Shown here: positions 46,768 to 57,919 of the stretch, in pieces
Numbering within the stretch: position 1 is the first letter of the stretch
How the letters are laid out: the number at the start of each line of letters is the position of its first letter
DNA from: Acanthaster planci
Lineage: Eukaryota > Echinodermata > Asteroidea > Valvatida > Acanthasteridae
DNA length: 64,000 nt
NCBI RefSeq assembly: GCF_001949145.1
Contig: NW_019091721.1
Location: 45,526-109,525, forward strand
Direction: 5' to 3'
Position numbers and translations under genes: made by a program
The notes under the pieces: generated by a model
The model's database searches: none
Told to the model about the DNA's origin: nothing
The model's input: only the letters and a program-made list of their open reading frames with translations

Positions 46768-46885
46768 CCTGATGACGAGCAGAGCATACTGCTCGAAACA
46801 TCGAGTACCACTGGTTCTTTTCAGAACCGCAAATACTCACAAAAGAGATACGTCCATGGTGCTACCGCAAACCTACTTTCTATTA
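46768..46885 (+). repeat. Two-hairpin dispersed repeat, copy B
   Basis: CTGATGA, stem GAGCAG/CTGCTC with loop AGCATA, GAAAC, then hairpin GGTTCT/AGAACC. Two stem positions differ from copy A, each with a matching change on the other side. Confidence 0.7.
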
Positions 46886-47951
46886 TTTCTATTGTTGCTC
46901 CAAGTCGAGTTGGCAAATGGTCGAGTTGTCCAAGCCCTGTTTCATGTTCACCCAGTACAGCCTGTGTATCAATTTAGTTAATACATGGGATTTTACGGGG
47001 CAGCGCGTGACAAGGGTAGCCAAAATCTGGTCGTGTCTCCTGCGACTATGGCTTCAAATTTTGATCAAAAGAGGCAGCAGTGGAGAGCCGTAGCTAGTGT
47101 TCAATACCTGTGCATGCCTTAGTCTCACATGGAGACGCCGCACCACGTGTTGCAAAACACAAAGTGCAGTGTTGAAAATATTTCTTGATGGGGTTTTCCT
47201 ACAGACAGATCCCACATGTATTTGCAACGGATGTTAGTAATGACACAAATGATAAAGCCAAAAGTAGAAAGGTTTTTAAGTGATATTAAGCCATTTTATG
47301 CAACATCGTCATTACAAGCCAGTATCGATCCTTGACATATCATAAACTGATTTTTATCGACACTGTTAAACCCTATTATATTCTATTATTCAAATATCAA
47401 CTGGACTTTCGGTTACGCAGTAAATCGCTGTGATAGAATAAAATCACAGCAGACCAGATTTTTAAGTTCGTAAATATGGGTTCAAAAAAGCTTCTAAGCT
47501 AATGACCATTAGGATGACCTTTAGTTCAACACTGACTTCATAATTATGTGTTTCACATTTTTGTGAAAAATGCGGTTGCAACAAAATATTGACTTGCTTT
47601 ACAGGAAGAGAGGGAATAAATGAATTTTCACTGCTCGAAAAAGGCTACTGCATATTTGATTATATAAGATCATTAAATAACAAAATAATTCCATCAGATA
47701 TCTCGTTTCCATCACAAAAGCTCGCTGGCATTCTGTGTACGACACTGAGGAATAAGCAAAACTAGTCGAGGAAGGAAACATACGTAATATAGGCCTAGTA
47801 GAGGCTATTGTTAATAACACCATTAAACTGACCCACATGTCCAACTTTGTTACCTCAATGACCACTCCATGGCTCGCAAGGTGAGTGTACTGCGTAGGCC
47901 TACTTCCAAAACTATACATGTCAGTGAGGCATAATCCAAAGTTTGCCTTAC

Positions 47952-48300
47952 CTGCTAACAGTTTCTGAAATTAAGTAACCACATGGTTGGCCTACGCATC
48001 TGCACGTACACAAACAGTACCAACGAACTCTTTCCGTGTTCGTTCAGTAAAGTAATACGTGCCGTGTGCACAACTCTGCACCCGTAGTAACCAGACTTAA
48101 GCCTGCACATCATGCATGGTAGGCCTACAGCTACAGCCAAACACCGCGGTATGACGGAAAGCCATGCCATTTCAGAATAATCAGAAAAAGAATGTACATT
48201 ACCAATGTGTCATTCTTTTCATGTGTGCAGTGTGCACGAAGAACTGCGACAGAACACCTTATTAACAGCTCAAAAGTCGGGGGCCGACAGTGTCACCTCC
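47952..48300 (-). other. LYST: Possible non-coding first exon of LYST (donor certain-looking, 5' end unknown)
   Basis: On the minus strand a strong donor, GTTAGCAG then GTAAGGC, falls at 47952/47951. No ORF here continues into LYST. The LYST start exon has its own strong acceptor at 41365, so it needs an upstream leader exon, and this is the best donor between it and ADAT3. The 5' end given is nominal. Inference only. Confidence 0.35.
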
Positions 48301-48560
48301 AAGCCAAGTTCACGAATGAGTTGTTTTTATGCTCTGGACTGAAGATAGTATATTATAGCGCCGCGCAGTCTACACGTACATGTACTAAAGAGTGGCCTAC
48401 CAGACTAGTATACACGATGTGTCATCAATATGGAAATACACTGACCGGTACAGGGAGCAAGACGAATGTCAATTGTCTCGACCACGCGGGGCTGAGTGAA
48501 CTGACAGTGTAGCGAGAAAATGAACAAATGAACCTTCAAAATAGCTGGAAGTGTTTTGAG
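48000..48560. promoter_or_regulatory. Possible shared LYST/ADAT3 promoter region
   Basis: Lies between the best LYST leader donor (47952, minus) and the proposed ADAT3 start (48561, plus). Both genes would point away from it. No TATA box at a convincing position. Inferred from layout. Confidence 0.35.
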
Positions 48561-48597
48561 ATGTCTAAGAAGCGAAAAATTGATAAGTTTTACTGTT
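48561..48597 (+). CDS. ADAT3: ADAT3 exon 1 (proposed start)
   Basis: ATG in GAGATGTCT opens MSKKRKIDKFYC, a basic start. A donor TGTT|GTACGT gives the phase exon 2 needs. The stronger-looking GTAAAC a few bases on would break frame. No homology supports this short exon, only position and phase. Confidence 0.45.
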
Positions 48598-51500
48598 GTA
48601 CGTAAACTGTTGAAAGAATTTTACTTTTACGTTGGTACTTGGTAAAGTACCCACACTGGGATGTCACCTCGAGCCAGCATGCATGTCCAGTGCAGTATAT
48701 ACCCCCAGAACTGTGGGGTCCGACGTCCGCCCCGCCCCCACGGACGTCAGACTCCACAGTTCTGAGGGTACATGTACATGTTCCCCTATCGATATGCTTA
48801 ACTCAAACTGTGTCCTGCTCTATAGTCTGGTGGTGTGAATTCTTTCCTGAACCGATTTAGTGGCAAACCTGACCTTGACTAAGGAGTCGCTGTAATCCGT
48901 TTTACCGTAGAGCAAGGATGGTTCTACTTTGTCCCTTGAGGTTTTTTGGTCACATTTTTCAAATCACTCACTGAAAACCACGGTTTGTTTGTCATGTTTG
49001 TGGTGGGTTTGTTTATTGGTTGATCTCCATGACAGGGTTGATTGTTGCACAATCAGTCGATACTTCCACCATCAGCTAACAACCTTTTCTTTTGATTCAC
49101 GGCTGTGAAAGGTTGTTTTGAAAAGGAGTATTATTAAAAAGTCAGAGATTTCCTGCAGGATGAACGGATGGAGGTGTTATCTCCATGATACAATCAACCA
49201 ATTGTGCAGATCATCCGATCACATCCAGCATTTGTTCTGGTGGTGTTGTCAGAGATAGACATCGCTGTTATGCCTCAATTAACTCCCAACATTAATTGGG
49301 CCATGTCCCAACTATAACTGGGATAGGTTCAACCTACCTCCATGGTTCATCCATGGTCCAGCTACAGTTCAGACTGTGCAGTGCCAAACATGAATATAAC
49401 CCCAAGGCAGTGGGTCATATGTTCTGGACAACCCAGAACACTGCAGAACTGGGTAGAATACATTTAACACCAATAATGGAATAAATGTGTACTTGACCAG
49501 TCTTAAACTGTCATGTGAGACCAGCCAAGCACGTTGTTATTCCATTCATAAATACCTTTTAAGAACTTTACAAAGTCACAACAATTTTACTTCATTATCT
49601 TAAAACATCCTTCTAGCCATGTTACAGTATGTGCCTGTCGTATGCCAATCTTGTTTGTCAGAGATTGGCATATGTGTGGCCTGTACTGTAACTGTGTAGG
49701 TGGGTACAGATTGCAATGAGCCAACAGGTGAATATCAGCCATTTAAGATGGCCACCAGGCGGGCTCTCAACCAATACTATTAGCTAAACTGTCTTGTTAA
49801 TATTGCTCACCCAAAGAATTACACGAATAGTATGGGGCCTTTGCCCCATCATGTAGACAAAAGGCCCCTTTGTCTGCCACATCATGTAGACAAAAGGCCC
49901 TTTTGTGTGGGAACATCATCAGAAATATCAACATTTGTCATTGATCCCAGCAGGCAACCACTTGGCAAGCCTGAGCCAGAAAGGTTAACTCTTACTTCTT
50001 TGACACATCAGTGACCAATGGGTCACTCTGATTTAGCCAATAAATGGGAAGAACTCTATACACGGACATCACCATGTCTTTCCCAGCAGTGACATATCAG
50101 CCATCAGAAAGCTATAACTCCTAAAAACAGTATTGAAGCAAAATAGAAAACACTTGGAATTTTCAGACCCATCTCATCATAAAGATTTTGCCCAGGATGC
50201 CAAGTGGTGTCCGGGTATAGATATCTGGTGTGGTTAAGTTTTGCGCCAAGTGAGTTTCTTGTATGTTTCTTCAATAGATCCAACAGCAGAAGTAACCTCT
50301 CCTAATGCTTGCCGTGACGAGCATTCGCTGACTTGCACTCCTATACCAGTTCTCTCAAGTGATGTAACATCAGTCGACTTCGGTATTTTTATTTATAAAC
50401 TATATAGTTTATTTACATGTACATGTAGATCTCTTTTGTTTTTGTCGTCGTTCCAGGGTAGCTTCGTCCTGTATCCAGGGGTATGATTGCTCATAATTTT
50501 TTTTTTCTGGAATTCAGGATTTTGATGCATAAATTTGTTGGCTTTTCACTCATGTTAATATATATTCAGATATAGTTGTTAAAAGTATTTATTCACTGAA
50601 AAGGGACTCATGTTATCGTTGGTGGGAAATTTTAAAGGCTTTGCTAAAACTTACAAGGAGATGCCAGAGTTTGCAAGATTGGTGAGTCAAACAATTTTCA
50701 ATCTGGTCAGACAATTGAGTGTGAATCACAAGGATGTCGCCGTTCATGTTGGTGAGCTTGAGCTTTTTCATCATTTGCTTGCCTCTCCTCACAGACACAC
50801 CGTCAGATTGACAGTGTCACAGTGACAGGTCACCGTTAATAGAGCTTTCTGACTTCTTTTTCTTTGTTTAGTGAAGGTTTATGCTGCACCAATTTTGGAT
50901 CCAAAGACAACTTCAAGAATCATCAGGTGTGTGAAGCACTATTCTTCCCAAACTCCCTCTTCAATTTGGTTTTTGTTTTCGTTCAGTTTTAATTGAAAAA
51001 AATAATTGATTACCGTTGCTTTAGATATATTTTCATGTGAGATTTTATGCATGATCTCACAGTTGCGATAGAATTCATCAAACACTACAAAATTACATTA
51101 ATTTAGATCTTCAGGGTACTCCCTCAGTTGGACGATCCTCAGAAAAGAAGCAATTTTTTTCAGATATGAAATTCTGTCTACTTGAGATCTTTAGTGTTTT
51201 TCAATTGTCTGTTCTACAGAGATCTTCAAAGTGTCTTCCCACTGACTGCACTACCACATGTCAAGCGAGTGCGGAAAATTACTAAAGACAAACCACAATT
51301 GGGAGGTAAGGCCAAACAAGATGATTTAGAGTTGCATTGACATTGAAGACTGGGAGAACGTCCGGGGGCAGATCTAGATATCCTGGTGCTTGGGCTTGTC
51401 CAAGAGCGCAATGAAGCAAGAAACATGCTACTATAAATAAAACAGTAAAGTATATGTCACTGTAGATATGATTTTTAAAGACTGATGGTAGGAAAGGACA

Positions 51501-54500
51501 TGCCCCGAAAATGGAATAAAAATTAGACTTACACAAATTTCAGACAACATTTTCTGGGCTGGTTCAATAAATGTAAAGTATGCCACATTTTATTACTGAT
51601 TATCTCTATGTTAATCAGTGGTCTGATTATACAAGACCAGATGTGCTGTATCATTTCTCTTTGAAAAATTTATGTATAGCACATACCAAAGAAAATCAGT
51701 TTTATCTTCTAATAATCACAATATAGTTGAGGATAATCTCAGCAGTTTGACAGCCTTGGAAACCATCTGACTGTGGAGAAAGATCGTTAATTTTAAGGCT
51801 AGAAATTAAAGAAAAATATGCTACTGTTATGCGTGTGGGGAGAAAAACAGATTCTAACTTGTTTTGGTGGCTATGTGGTCCTCCAAGGAGGTAGTCTGGA
51901 AGTGATCCTTTGTCTGGTCAAAGACGTGGAAACGTCCAGCTCTCCTGCATCGTTGTCTGACATCTTCAGTGGCAGGCCCAGCACTTGCCAAGATGGCTTG
52001 GGGCTGGGGCAACCCTTTGTCGCCATGGTATCCAAGACAGCACCCATCACCAGGCAACAGTTTGAGGAGGCCTCCCGAGAGTGGCCAGTAGTCTTCCATC
52101 AGAACAAACAGTGAGTGGGATATTCTCAAAGACCATTTCTTGAAAATGGTTCACCTTCTCCATCTAGTGACCAGTGCCGGCTGTGCATACTTGATCTTCT
52201 GCCTTGTGTAGGTTTGCACCAATGGTAATAAGCCTTTTGGGAGTTAAATTTGAATAAAATCTGGTACACTGAGTTCTTTAAATTCACGTGACCAAAACAA
52301 TTTGAGTTCTCCATACTTGGACACCGTAGCCATACCTCGTGATTCAGGGCAAGCTTGTGCTTGGTTACATACAGTAACATAAGAGATTCCTTGCACCAAT
52401 ACACTGTTTCCAGTGGATAAGAAGGGCACAAAGGAACCAGTCCATTCCAGAGATGATGGCCATTATGCAAAAGCTTGCCCTGAATCACAAGGTATAGCAG
52501 CAATGTCTTTATGATAATAATAATAATGTATTCATTTATAAAGCGCAAATTTCATATAGATATGTTCAAATGCACTTTACAATGAAGACATTAAGCATGG
52601 AGCAATAAATACATTTAAATATGGTTGAGCCAATGGCATACAAGGGCGCTTCGGGCAGCCGCCAAACAACCCAACAGTAAATGGGAGACAGTAAGAAGCA
52701 GTTACAGTTTTAGAGGTGGGAGGAAAACCCCAGAGGAATATTCTGGGTAACAATAACGGAGTCAGGTAGGGACTGAAAACCCAATCCACATGTGGACCGG
52801 GCCGGTAATCGAACCCAGGACCACAGAGATGGAAGGCGAGGAAAGAACTACCTTGCCAACCTGACTCCCCAATCTGGGGAATTCAAATTATGTTAATTTG
52901 CAGTCAGATAACTCAGTGTACCAGATTTTAGTCAAATTTAGTCACCAAAGGCTTACCTGCTTGCCAAATGTGTGATGAAATTGCTGGCTTGGATGGAAAC
53001 ATTTTACCACAAAAACATGCTCAGTGCACTTGGGACCAAAGTTACGTCTGTTCTAATCAGAATTTTGTATGTGTTTAGTTCAAACTTACATAAGAGACAT
53101 ATCAATCAATCAATGATGATTTGAGGAACCAGTCAACTTTCAGGGACCGTGTCCTCCCGTTGTCAAAAACTGCAGTGTATTTGGAAATATCCTCTGGCAC
53201 GGTGAGAATATGAGATGACATTTGACATTAATTTATTACCTGTCATCAAACTCTTGATACAAAGTACGAGTGCACCCCTTCACTGGTTAAGCAATGAGCT
53301 GCGACCAAATCAACATGTTTTTTCCTCTTCTGGTTGTTTGCTAACAGATGTACATGTATTTCATTATTGAGAGGTTCTTACCCTAGGCGTGACTCAAATT
53401 CATGACTCAAAACTCAGACAGTAGACACTGACTGGGACTTGAATGTCATTAGTGAAACTCGGTGTTTTAATTGGGAGACAGTAATGAAATTCTAAACGAT
53501 TACCACGATTTAACAATCAGATGTCTTTTTTAATTAAAAAGGGTATTTATTCCTTGAAAAAAAAGTTGGGTGTTACTTTTAAAACCAACCAAACTCTGTA
53601 AAATTCCTTGTTAAAATAGCTTAACATCACCAATTGCTGATTGATTTTTACGGAATTGAAAAATACTAAATTTTTGGCTTGATCCTGCTCATCTACATAT
53701 TCAAGCAGACATGTGCTTCTGGGTGAAGAGATGCAATGAGTAGCAAAGGGTTTTGCCCAAGGGCAACTCCAAGGCTTTGACTCCAACCGGTTAGGTGCAG
53801 AATTACCCGCATATTGTAAAAATCACTTCAGGGTATACATCTCTCTGTGGAACACTCTCAGGCTCAGTCAGGTCGTAAGCGGTCAAGTCTTCACGGACGT
53901 GGACAAAGAGAGGATCGCCAGCCACATGATGGACGCAGTAGGGGCAGCGAGGGATGGCCTTCATCGGGGAATGGTAAGATTGGCAGGTCAATAAATTCTC
54001 TCACAAATTACTTGTGAAAGTTTCAGGGTTTTGCCTGTGTCTTCCGTCTTACTTGAACTTTTGTTTCTTGGGGATTTTGTGATGTGGGGATTTTTCTCCA
54101 AACCTCACATACTAGGAGAGGCCTGTTGCCTGCAGCTCGTCCATACTTGTCTTCATGGTGTGTGCCTCCTGCAACAGAAAATCCCTGCAACTGCTTGTAG
54201 ACCTGTAATGTTCACACTCGATGATAGTACACCTCTTCGAATCGATAGCATAGAGTTCAATACTCCTCGTGCAGAAGATGACTTTGTATCGAGCTACAAA
54301 CTCCAGAGTGGAGGGGGGTACAAATCAGATGAAGTCAAAGGCCGGGAATGAAGCGAGAAACTCACTGTGAGTTCTTTTTGTCCTTTTCTCCCAGGAACCC
54401 ATCGGTGCAGTCATAGTGGATCCCGCGACTGACACCGTATTAGCTTCCTGCTATGACCTTCGTCACCTCAGTTATAGCCCCTTGAAGCATGCCGTCATGG

Positions 54501-57500
54501 TTTGCATCGACCTAGTGGCACATGGTCAGAGGGGAGGGGCATGGGAGGTCAAAGGTCAGTGCATTCCGGAAGTTTTATAGTTGATATCAGACAGCATCCA
54601 AATTACTTGGCTGCGGCTAGTGGGAAATAATAAGTGAGTCTACAGGAAATGTAAGAAGCCACTAGCTTGTGGCCTTCATAGGCACCTGTGTTATTTCTAA
54701 CCATGTCAATGTTAAGCTGTCTCCGTCGGCCAATTCACCCCAATTTTTAGCCCGTTCATCCTAGTCCTCAGTCCGGCAATGATATTTTTACATCCTTAGT
54801 CAACTCTCGAGCTACTGAACATGTCAAGTATGATAGTTCATGGATTATACAGATCATGCAGTGGACAGATCTGTGAGGACCTCATCACACTGGGCAGTCA
54901 ACAGCAGAAAGTGCCTGCCAGATCTGGGCAAAGGCAAGGCAGTAAACATTGTTATAATTGAATCCTATGGCGGCTTACAGGCTAGGACTCCAAAGGCTGT
55001 CAGGCCTTGTTTAGTTGACCTATGTGATCTTGTGACTCTGAGCAGTCTCCAAGCATGAGCATTGTGAGGGGGATGGGGGGGGGAATTCCTCTCCTGAAAA
55101 AAAAAATGGAAAAATAAAACAGGAGGGAAAATAGAAATGAAAAAGAAAGAAGGAAAGGGGATCATCACACTCTGGACAGGCCTCCTTCCAGCACTGTTGG
55201 TTGGTCAGTTAACGGCCGAGGAGTGCTCTGCCCTCACCCCCTTTAGAAAGAGCTTTTTCTCTATTCCAGTCCAAGGAGTGGTTGGTTAGATGTTTAGATT
55301 CTTTCAAATAGCTTAGTGTCACTTTTACCTTACAGGTTTACATGAAAAGAAAAAGATGCAAGATTGTGTTCACTTTCACGATAATCCAGGAAAAAGTGTA
55401 CAAGAGCTCTTTGTGCAACTGCAGTTTAAAGATGAGTCTCCATGGGGATGTAAATTCTCTGGAGATAGTGTGGACTTTTATTTGAGCAGATTCTGTTCAG
55501 TGCAATATCAAATGAAGTTGATTCACTTTAGCTGCAGGTATGTTAATTTTGGGGTTTTTTTCTTATCTCTTTGCTGTAGCACCAGGACATTACTTCATGA
55601 CCCATGAGATTGACACAGGTGATACAGCTGCTCAACAAATAGATACGAACACAGTGTCGACTGACAGTAGCAGGGATCCCAGTGTGTTGTCTGTCAAAGG
55701 CTCACTGGTATATCCTGGGGCCAGCAGGGAGCCACCAGACATTACAGACGAGACCGACAAAATTGGGATTCAAACTCCAGACTGTGTAGATAAGACTCCT
55801 AGGGAAGGAAGTGCTAATCCGTCCAGGGGGGATAATGGAAGGATTTTATCACCATGCTGTGTTGATGACCGCACGGATAGGAATGAAGCAGCGGGATTAG
55901 CTCGGCAGTCTGGCGATCATGGCTCATCAGGGATCTCTAAGCCACAGGGGCCCTATCTTTGTACAGGTTATGATCTGTACATCACACGGGAACCATGTGT
56001 CATGTAAGTGACTGGAGAGAAAATATCCTCATTTCTTAAATGGCCGACACAGTGAGTTAACAAGTTTACGGAAATGTCTCTCAACATGAGCAATTAACCC
56101 TAACCATGCTGAACCCAACAAGGTTATGCATGATTTCAGTGGTCCCCAAGGGGTTAGGGTTGGTTAGTTAGTTGGTTAAAATGGGCAGTTGATACACTCA
56201 ACAGACTGCTCTAACCCTAACCCTCCTCAATCCTCCAACAGGTGAAGGATTGAGGAGGGTTAGGTTAATGACAGGGAGGGGAAATCAGGTCCAAGGCATA
56301 AGACTCCTGACGCCACAATGAGCCAGTGCAGTATCTCAACAGAGTGTGCCAAAAATGAAAGGAATTCTGATACATGTGTGAGGTCTGTGCTATCAACACG
56401 GCCCGGGATAGATTCATGCACGTGCTTTGTTCCTGAATGACCCTGCTGTTTTGAAATACCAAACTAGAAGACAGTTTCTGATTTAAATTGTTTACAGTCC
56501 GATGAGTGATTAATTTTTCTTAGTTATGGTTGGACAGTAACTCCTACTGAAGGATCCAGGAAATCAATTTTCTTAGAATCACTTTTTGTGTATATCTGTA
56601 CTCTTCTTCCATGTTCGAAGACTGTTTGATATCTTTTTTGAGTTGTGTGAACTGAACGGTGCACTTTTTCAAACATTAAAAATTGATCAAGCATTTCTGG
56701 ACACGTGAGGGCACTTTTGCTTATCCAGGACGATATGGTTCAGGTTGCATGTTTTCATATTCAAATTGTGAACCCTAAATTTGCAGTCTGGGAACATTTC
56801 TGTGAAAAGGATTTTTGCTGGATTATTGCCTTTAACTTACACAGCAGTAAATTATCAAAGAAAATGGAATCTGCCATAGCAGCGGTTAAAAAAATCTAGA
56901 AATTTTCTGTGCACAAATCAGTGCAACATTGAGATTCAGTGCCTTGGATGACATCATAGTTCTGCTCATGAATATGCAAAAAGCATTAGCTTAAAAACCA
57001 AAAAAGCATCAAAACATGGGCTAAAATTGCAAAACACAAATTTAAAATGAGGTTAATTGAAATCCAAAGATGCAATTTCAAGGGTTGTTAGTAAAAATTT
57101 ATAAAAAGATTTCTCTTTCCTGGTTCCTTTTACTTGTTCACACAAGGTACATGTATGTCAAATCTGTTATCATGTCTACATTTTTGGCATGTTCATCATT
57201 AATGTTGGTTTTTTTAATTTAAACAGCATGTGTGCTGTCAGGCATTTTCCAAAGTGGAAAAAAATCAACACAGTCTTCATTCAACATTTTACTTTTGAAA
57301 AGTGGGAACTCCAAGATGCAGGGGATTTCCTACTATCCACTAGACAGCTATTAGTAAAAGAAATGTTTTTATGCAGCTATTATTAGTCGTAGCTTTAGCC
57401 TAAGGAGTGGAAAGTCAAGAACCTGGGAACTGGTTGGAACTTATGTTGAAGAATGGACCATGGTTGAAGGGTCTAAGGTTTAAGGAATAGGGGGGATAAA

Positions 57501-57919
57501 GTTGGAAATTGTTGGACAAGTTAAAGACCATTAGGAAAAGGCTACTTAACTTTGGGAAAATTTCCAGGAACATCATCGCTCACTGTTAAAAACTGGGCAA
57601 CAATTTCTGGTGACTAGATTCTTGCAGCGGAGGGGGCCGATTTAAGTTCCCCATGTTTCCACCTTGTCAGCTACAACTTCCAAGGCCAGTGATAATGCAC
57701 AAAAATCTGAAGATCGTATCTCGCGTCGATTCACACAGGTGTGCTATGGCCTTGGTGCATAGTCGGATCAGGCGAGTGTTCTACGGCGTCAGCCATCCCG
57801 AGGGAGCGTTGGGCAGCAAGTACCTGATCCACTGCCAGAAGGGTCTCAACCATCACTTTGACGTCTACCGGGGCGTTCAGGAGGAGGACTGTCGGCAGTT
57901 ATGCAATGCACACAGCTGA
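48561..57919 (+). CDS. ADAT3: ADAT3, tRNA wobble adenosine deaminase non-catalytic subunit (9 exons)
   Basis: ADAT3 pairs with ADAT2 to deaminate A34 to inosine in the anticodon of many tRNAs. The nine exons (listed separately) join in frame to 1374 nt, 457 codons plus stop, longer than the roughly 350-residue human protein because of an acidic linker before the zinc site. Diagnostic features: VYAAPILDPKTTSRI (human AYAAPVLDKRQTSRL), LGLGQPF, HAVMVCIDLVAHGQ and [20 protein letters not shown]. The catalytic HAE of deaminases is HAV, as in known ADAT3 proteins, so this is the inactive partner. Zinc ligands are His of HAV and the two Cys of PCVMC. Exon 1 is the least certain. Confidence 0.95.
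48701..48769. repeat. Strong hairpin, 29-bp arms
   Basis: Left arm 48701-48729 and right arm 48741-48769 are complementary apart from a few mismatches (CAGAACTGTGG pairs with CCACAGTTCTG; GACGTCCG with CGGACGTC), loop about 11 bases. About 100 bp inside ADAT3 intron 1. Confidence 0.85.
50278..50382 (+). CDS. ADAT3: ADAT3 exon 2
   Basis: Acceptor TTCTTCAATAG, donor TTCG|GTATTT. TPIPVLSSDVTSVDF corresponds to human QALPVLSEKQSGDVEL. Phase 1 to 1. Confidence 0.8.
50872..50926 (+). CDS. ADAT3: ADAT3 exon 3
   Basis: Encodes VKVYAAPILDPKTTSRII, a signature of the ADAT3 N-terminal domain. Acceptor CTTTGTTTAG, donor ATCAG|GTGTGT. Phase 1 to 2. Confidence 0.9.
51220..51305 (+). CDS. ADAT3: ADAT3 exon 4
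   Basis: Encodes DLQSVFPLTALPHVKRVRK (human EVSALHPLPAQPHLKRVRP). Acceptor TTCTACAG, donor GGAG|GTAAGG. Phase 2 to 1. Confidence 0.9.
51891..52110 (+). CDS. ADAT3: ADAT3 exon 5
   Basis: Encodes SLEVILCLVKD, GLGLGQPFVAMVSKTAPIT and QFEEASREWPVVFHQNK, matching human ALEMLLCL, GLGQPFLVPV and QFEEARAHWPTSFHEDK. An alternative acceptor three bases upstream is also in frame. Donor AACA|GTGAGT. Confidence 0.92.
52224..52957. repeat. Inverted arms enclosing a SINE
   Basis: The left arm at 52224-52275 ends AATCTGGTACACTGAGTT. The right arm at 52910-52957 starts with its complement, and similarity extends about 48 bases. A second inverted pair lies inside (52332-52356 and 52471-52495, GATTCAGGGCAAGCTT). 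Confidence 0.7.
52505..52872 (-). mobile_element. tRNA-derived SINE, family B
   Basis: On the minus strand: A-box-like TTGGCAAGGTAGTT, B box GGTTCGATTAC, a body, then TGCGCTTTATAAATGAAT and an ATT-repeat tail. Intron 5 of ADAT3, in antisense orientation. Confidence 0.8.
53868..53973 (+). CDS. ADAT3: ADAT3 exon 6
   Basis: Encodes KERIASHMMDAVGAARDGLH (human QSHMERAVWAARRAA). Acceptor GGCTCAG, donor ATG|GTAAGA. Start of the deaminase fold. Phase 2 to 0. Confidence 0.85.
54395..54554 (+). CDS. ADAT3: ADAT3 exon 7 (first zinc-ligand motif)
   Basis: Encodes IGAVIVDPATDTVLAS and LKHAVMVCIDLVAHGQ. His-Ala-Val replaces the catalytic His-Ala-Glu. Acceptor TTTTCTCCCAG, donor AAAG|GTCAGT. Phase 0 to 1. 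Confidence 0.95.
55336..55449 (+). other. Possible ADAT3 cassette exon
   Basis: Acceptor TTTTACCTTACAG and donor GGAT|GTAAAT bound 114 bp, phase 1/1. Inclusion would add 38 residues without changing frame. Nothing resembling it is known in ADAT3, so it may be a chance open stretch. Confidence 0.25.
55580..56003 (+). CDS. ADAT3: ADAT3 exon 8 (acidic linker and zinc PCxxC)
   Basis: Begins PGHYFMTHEIDTGDTAAQQ, runs about 110 residues of Asp/Ser/Pro-rich linker with no human equivalent, then [17 protein letters not shown] (human [17 protein letters not shown]). Acceptor TTTGCTGTAG joins exon 7 in frame. Donor TCAT|GTAAGT. Confidence 0.93.
56218..56262. repeat. Perfect 17-bp inverted repeat
   Basis: TAACCCTCCTCAATCCT at 56218-56234 pairs perfectly with 56246-56262, loop 11 bases. 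It is flanked by CTAACC-type motifs. Last ADAT3 intron. Confidence 0.95.
56640..57050. repeat. Dispersed repeat family 1, copy B
   Basis: Diverged copy of the 1795-2260 repeat, same orientation, in the last ADAT3 intron. The open frame inside is not conserved between copies. Confidence 0.6.
57739..57919 (+). CDS. ADAT3: ADAT3 exon 9 (C-terminus)
   Basis: Encodes [40 protein letters not shown] and VYRGVQEEDC to a TGA at 57917, matching human ADAT3 nearly throughout. Acceptor TTCACACAG, phase 2. Confidence 0.95.

Larger units (their letters stand above)
41366..47951. other. Proposed LYST leader intron
   Basis: 6.6 kb with no exon I can support. Contents: palindromic TACATGTAC runs, the TTAA element, a possible solo LTR, an assembly gap and hairpin repeat copy B. 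Confidence 0.45.

Noticed and set aside
55450-55537. Longer ADAT3 exon ending at CTGCAG|GTATGT
   Set aside because: This donor would put exon 8 out of frame and hit a stop within ten codons.
56200-56275. Internal telomere repeat
   Set aside because: Only two or three CTAACC-type units, in the context of a short hairpin; not a telomeric array.
57227-57386. Alternative last ADAT3 exon starting MCAVRHF
   Set aside because: The acceptor is fine and the start resembles MCAMALVH, but frame spacing breaks the PCxxC zinc site and homology stops at once; the exon at 57739 fits fully.
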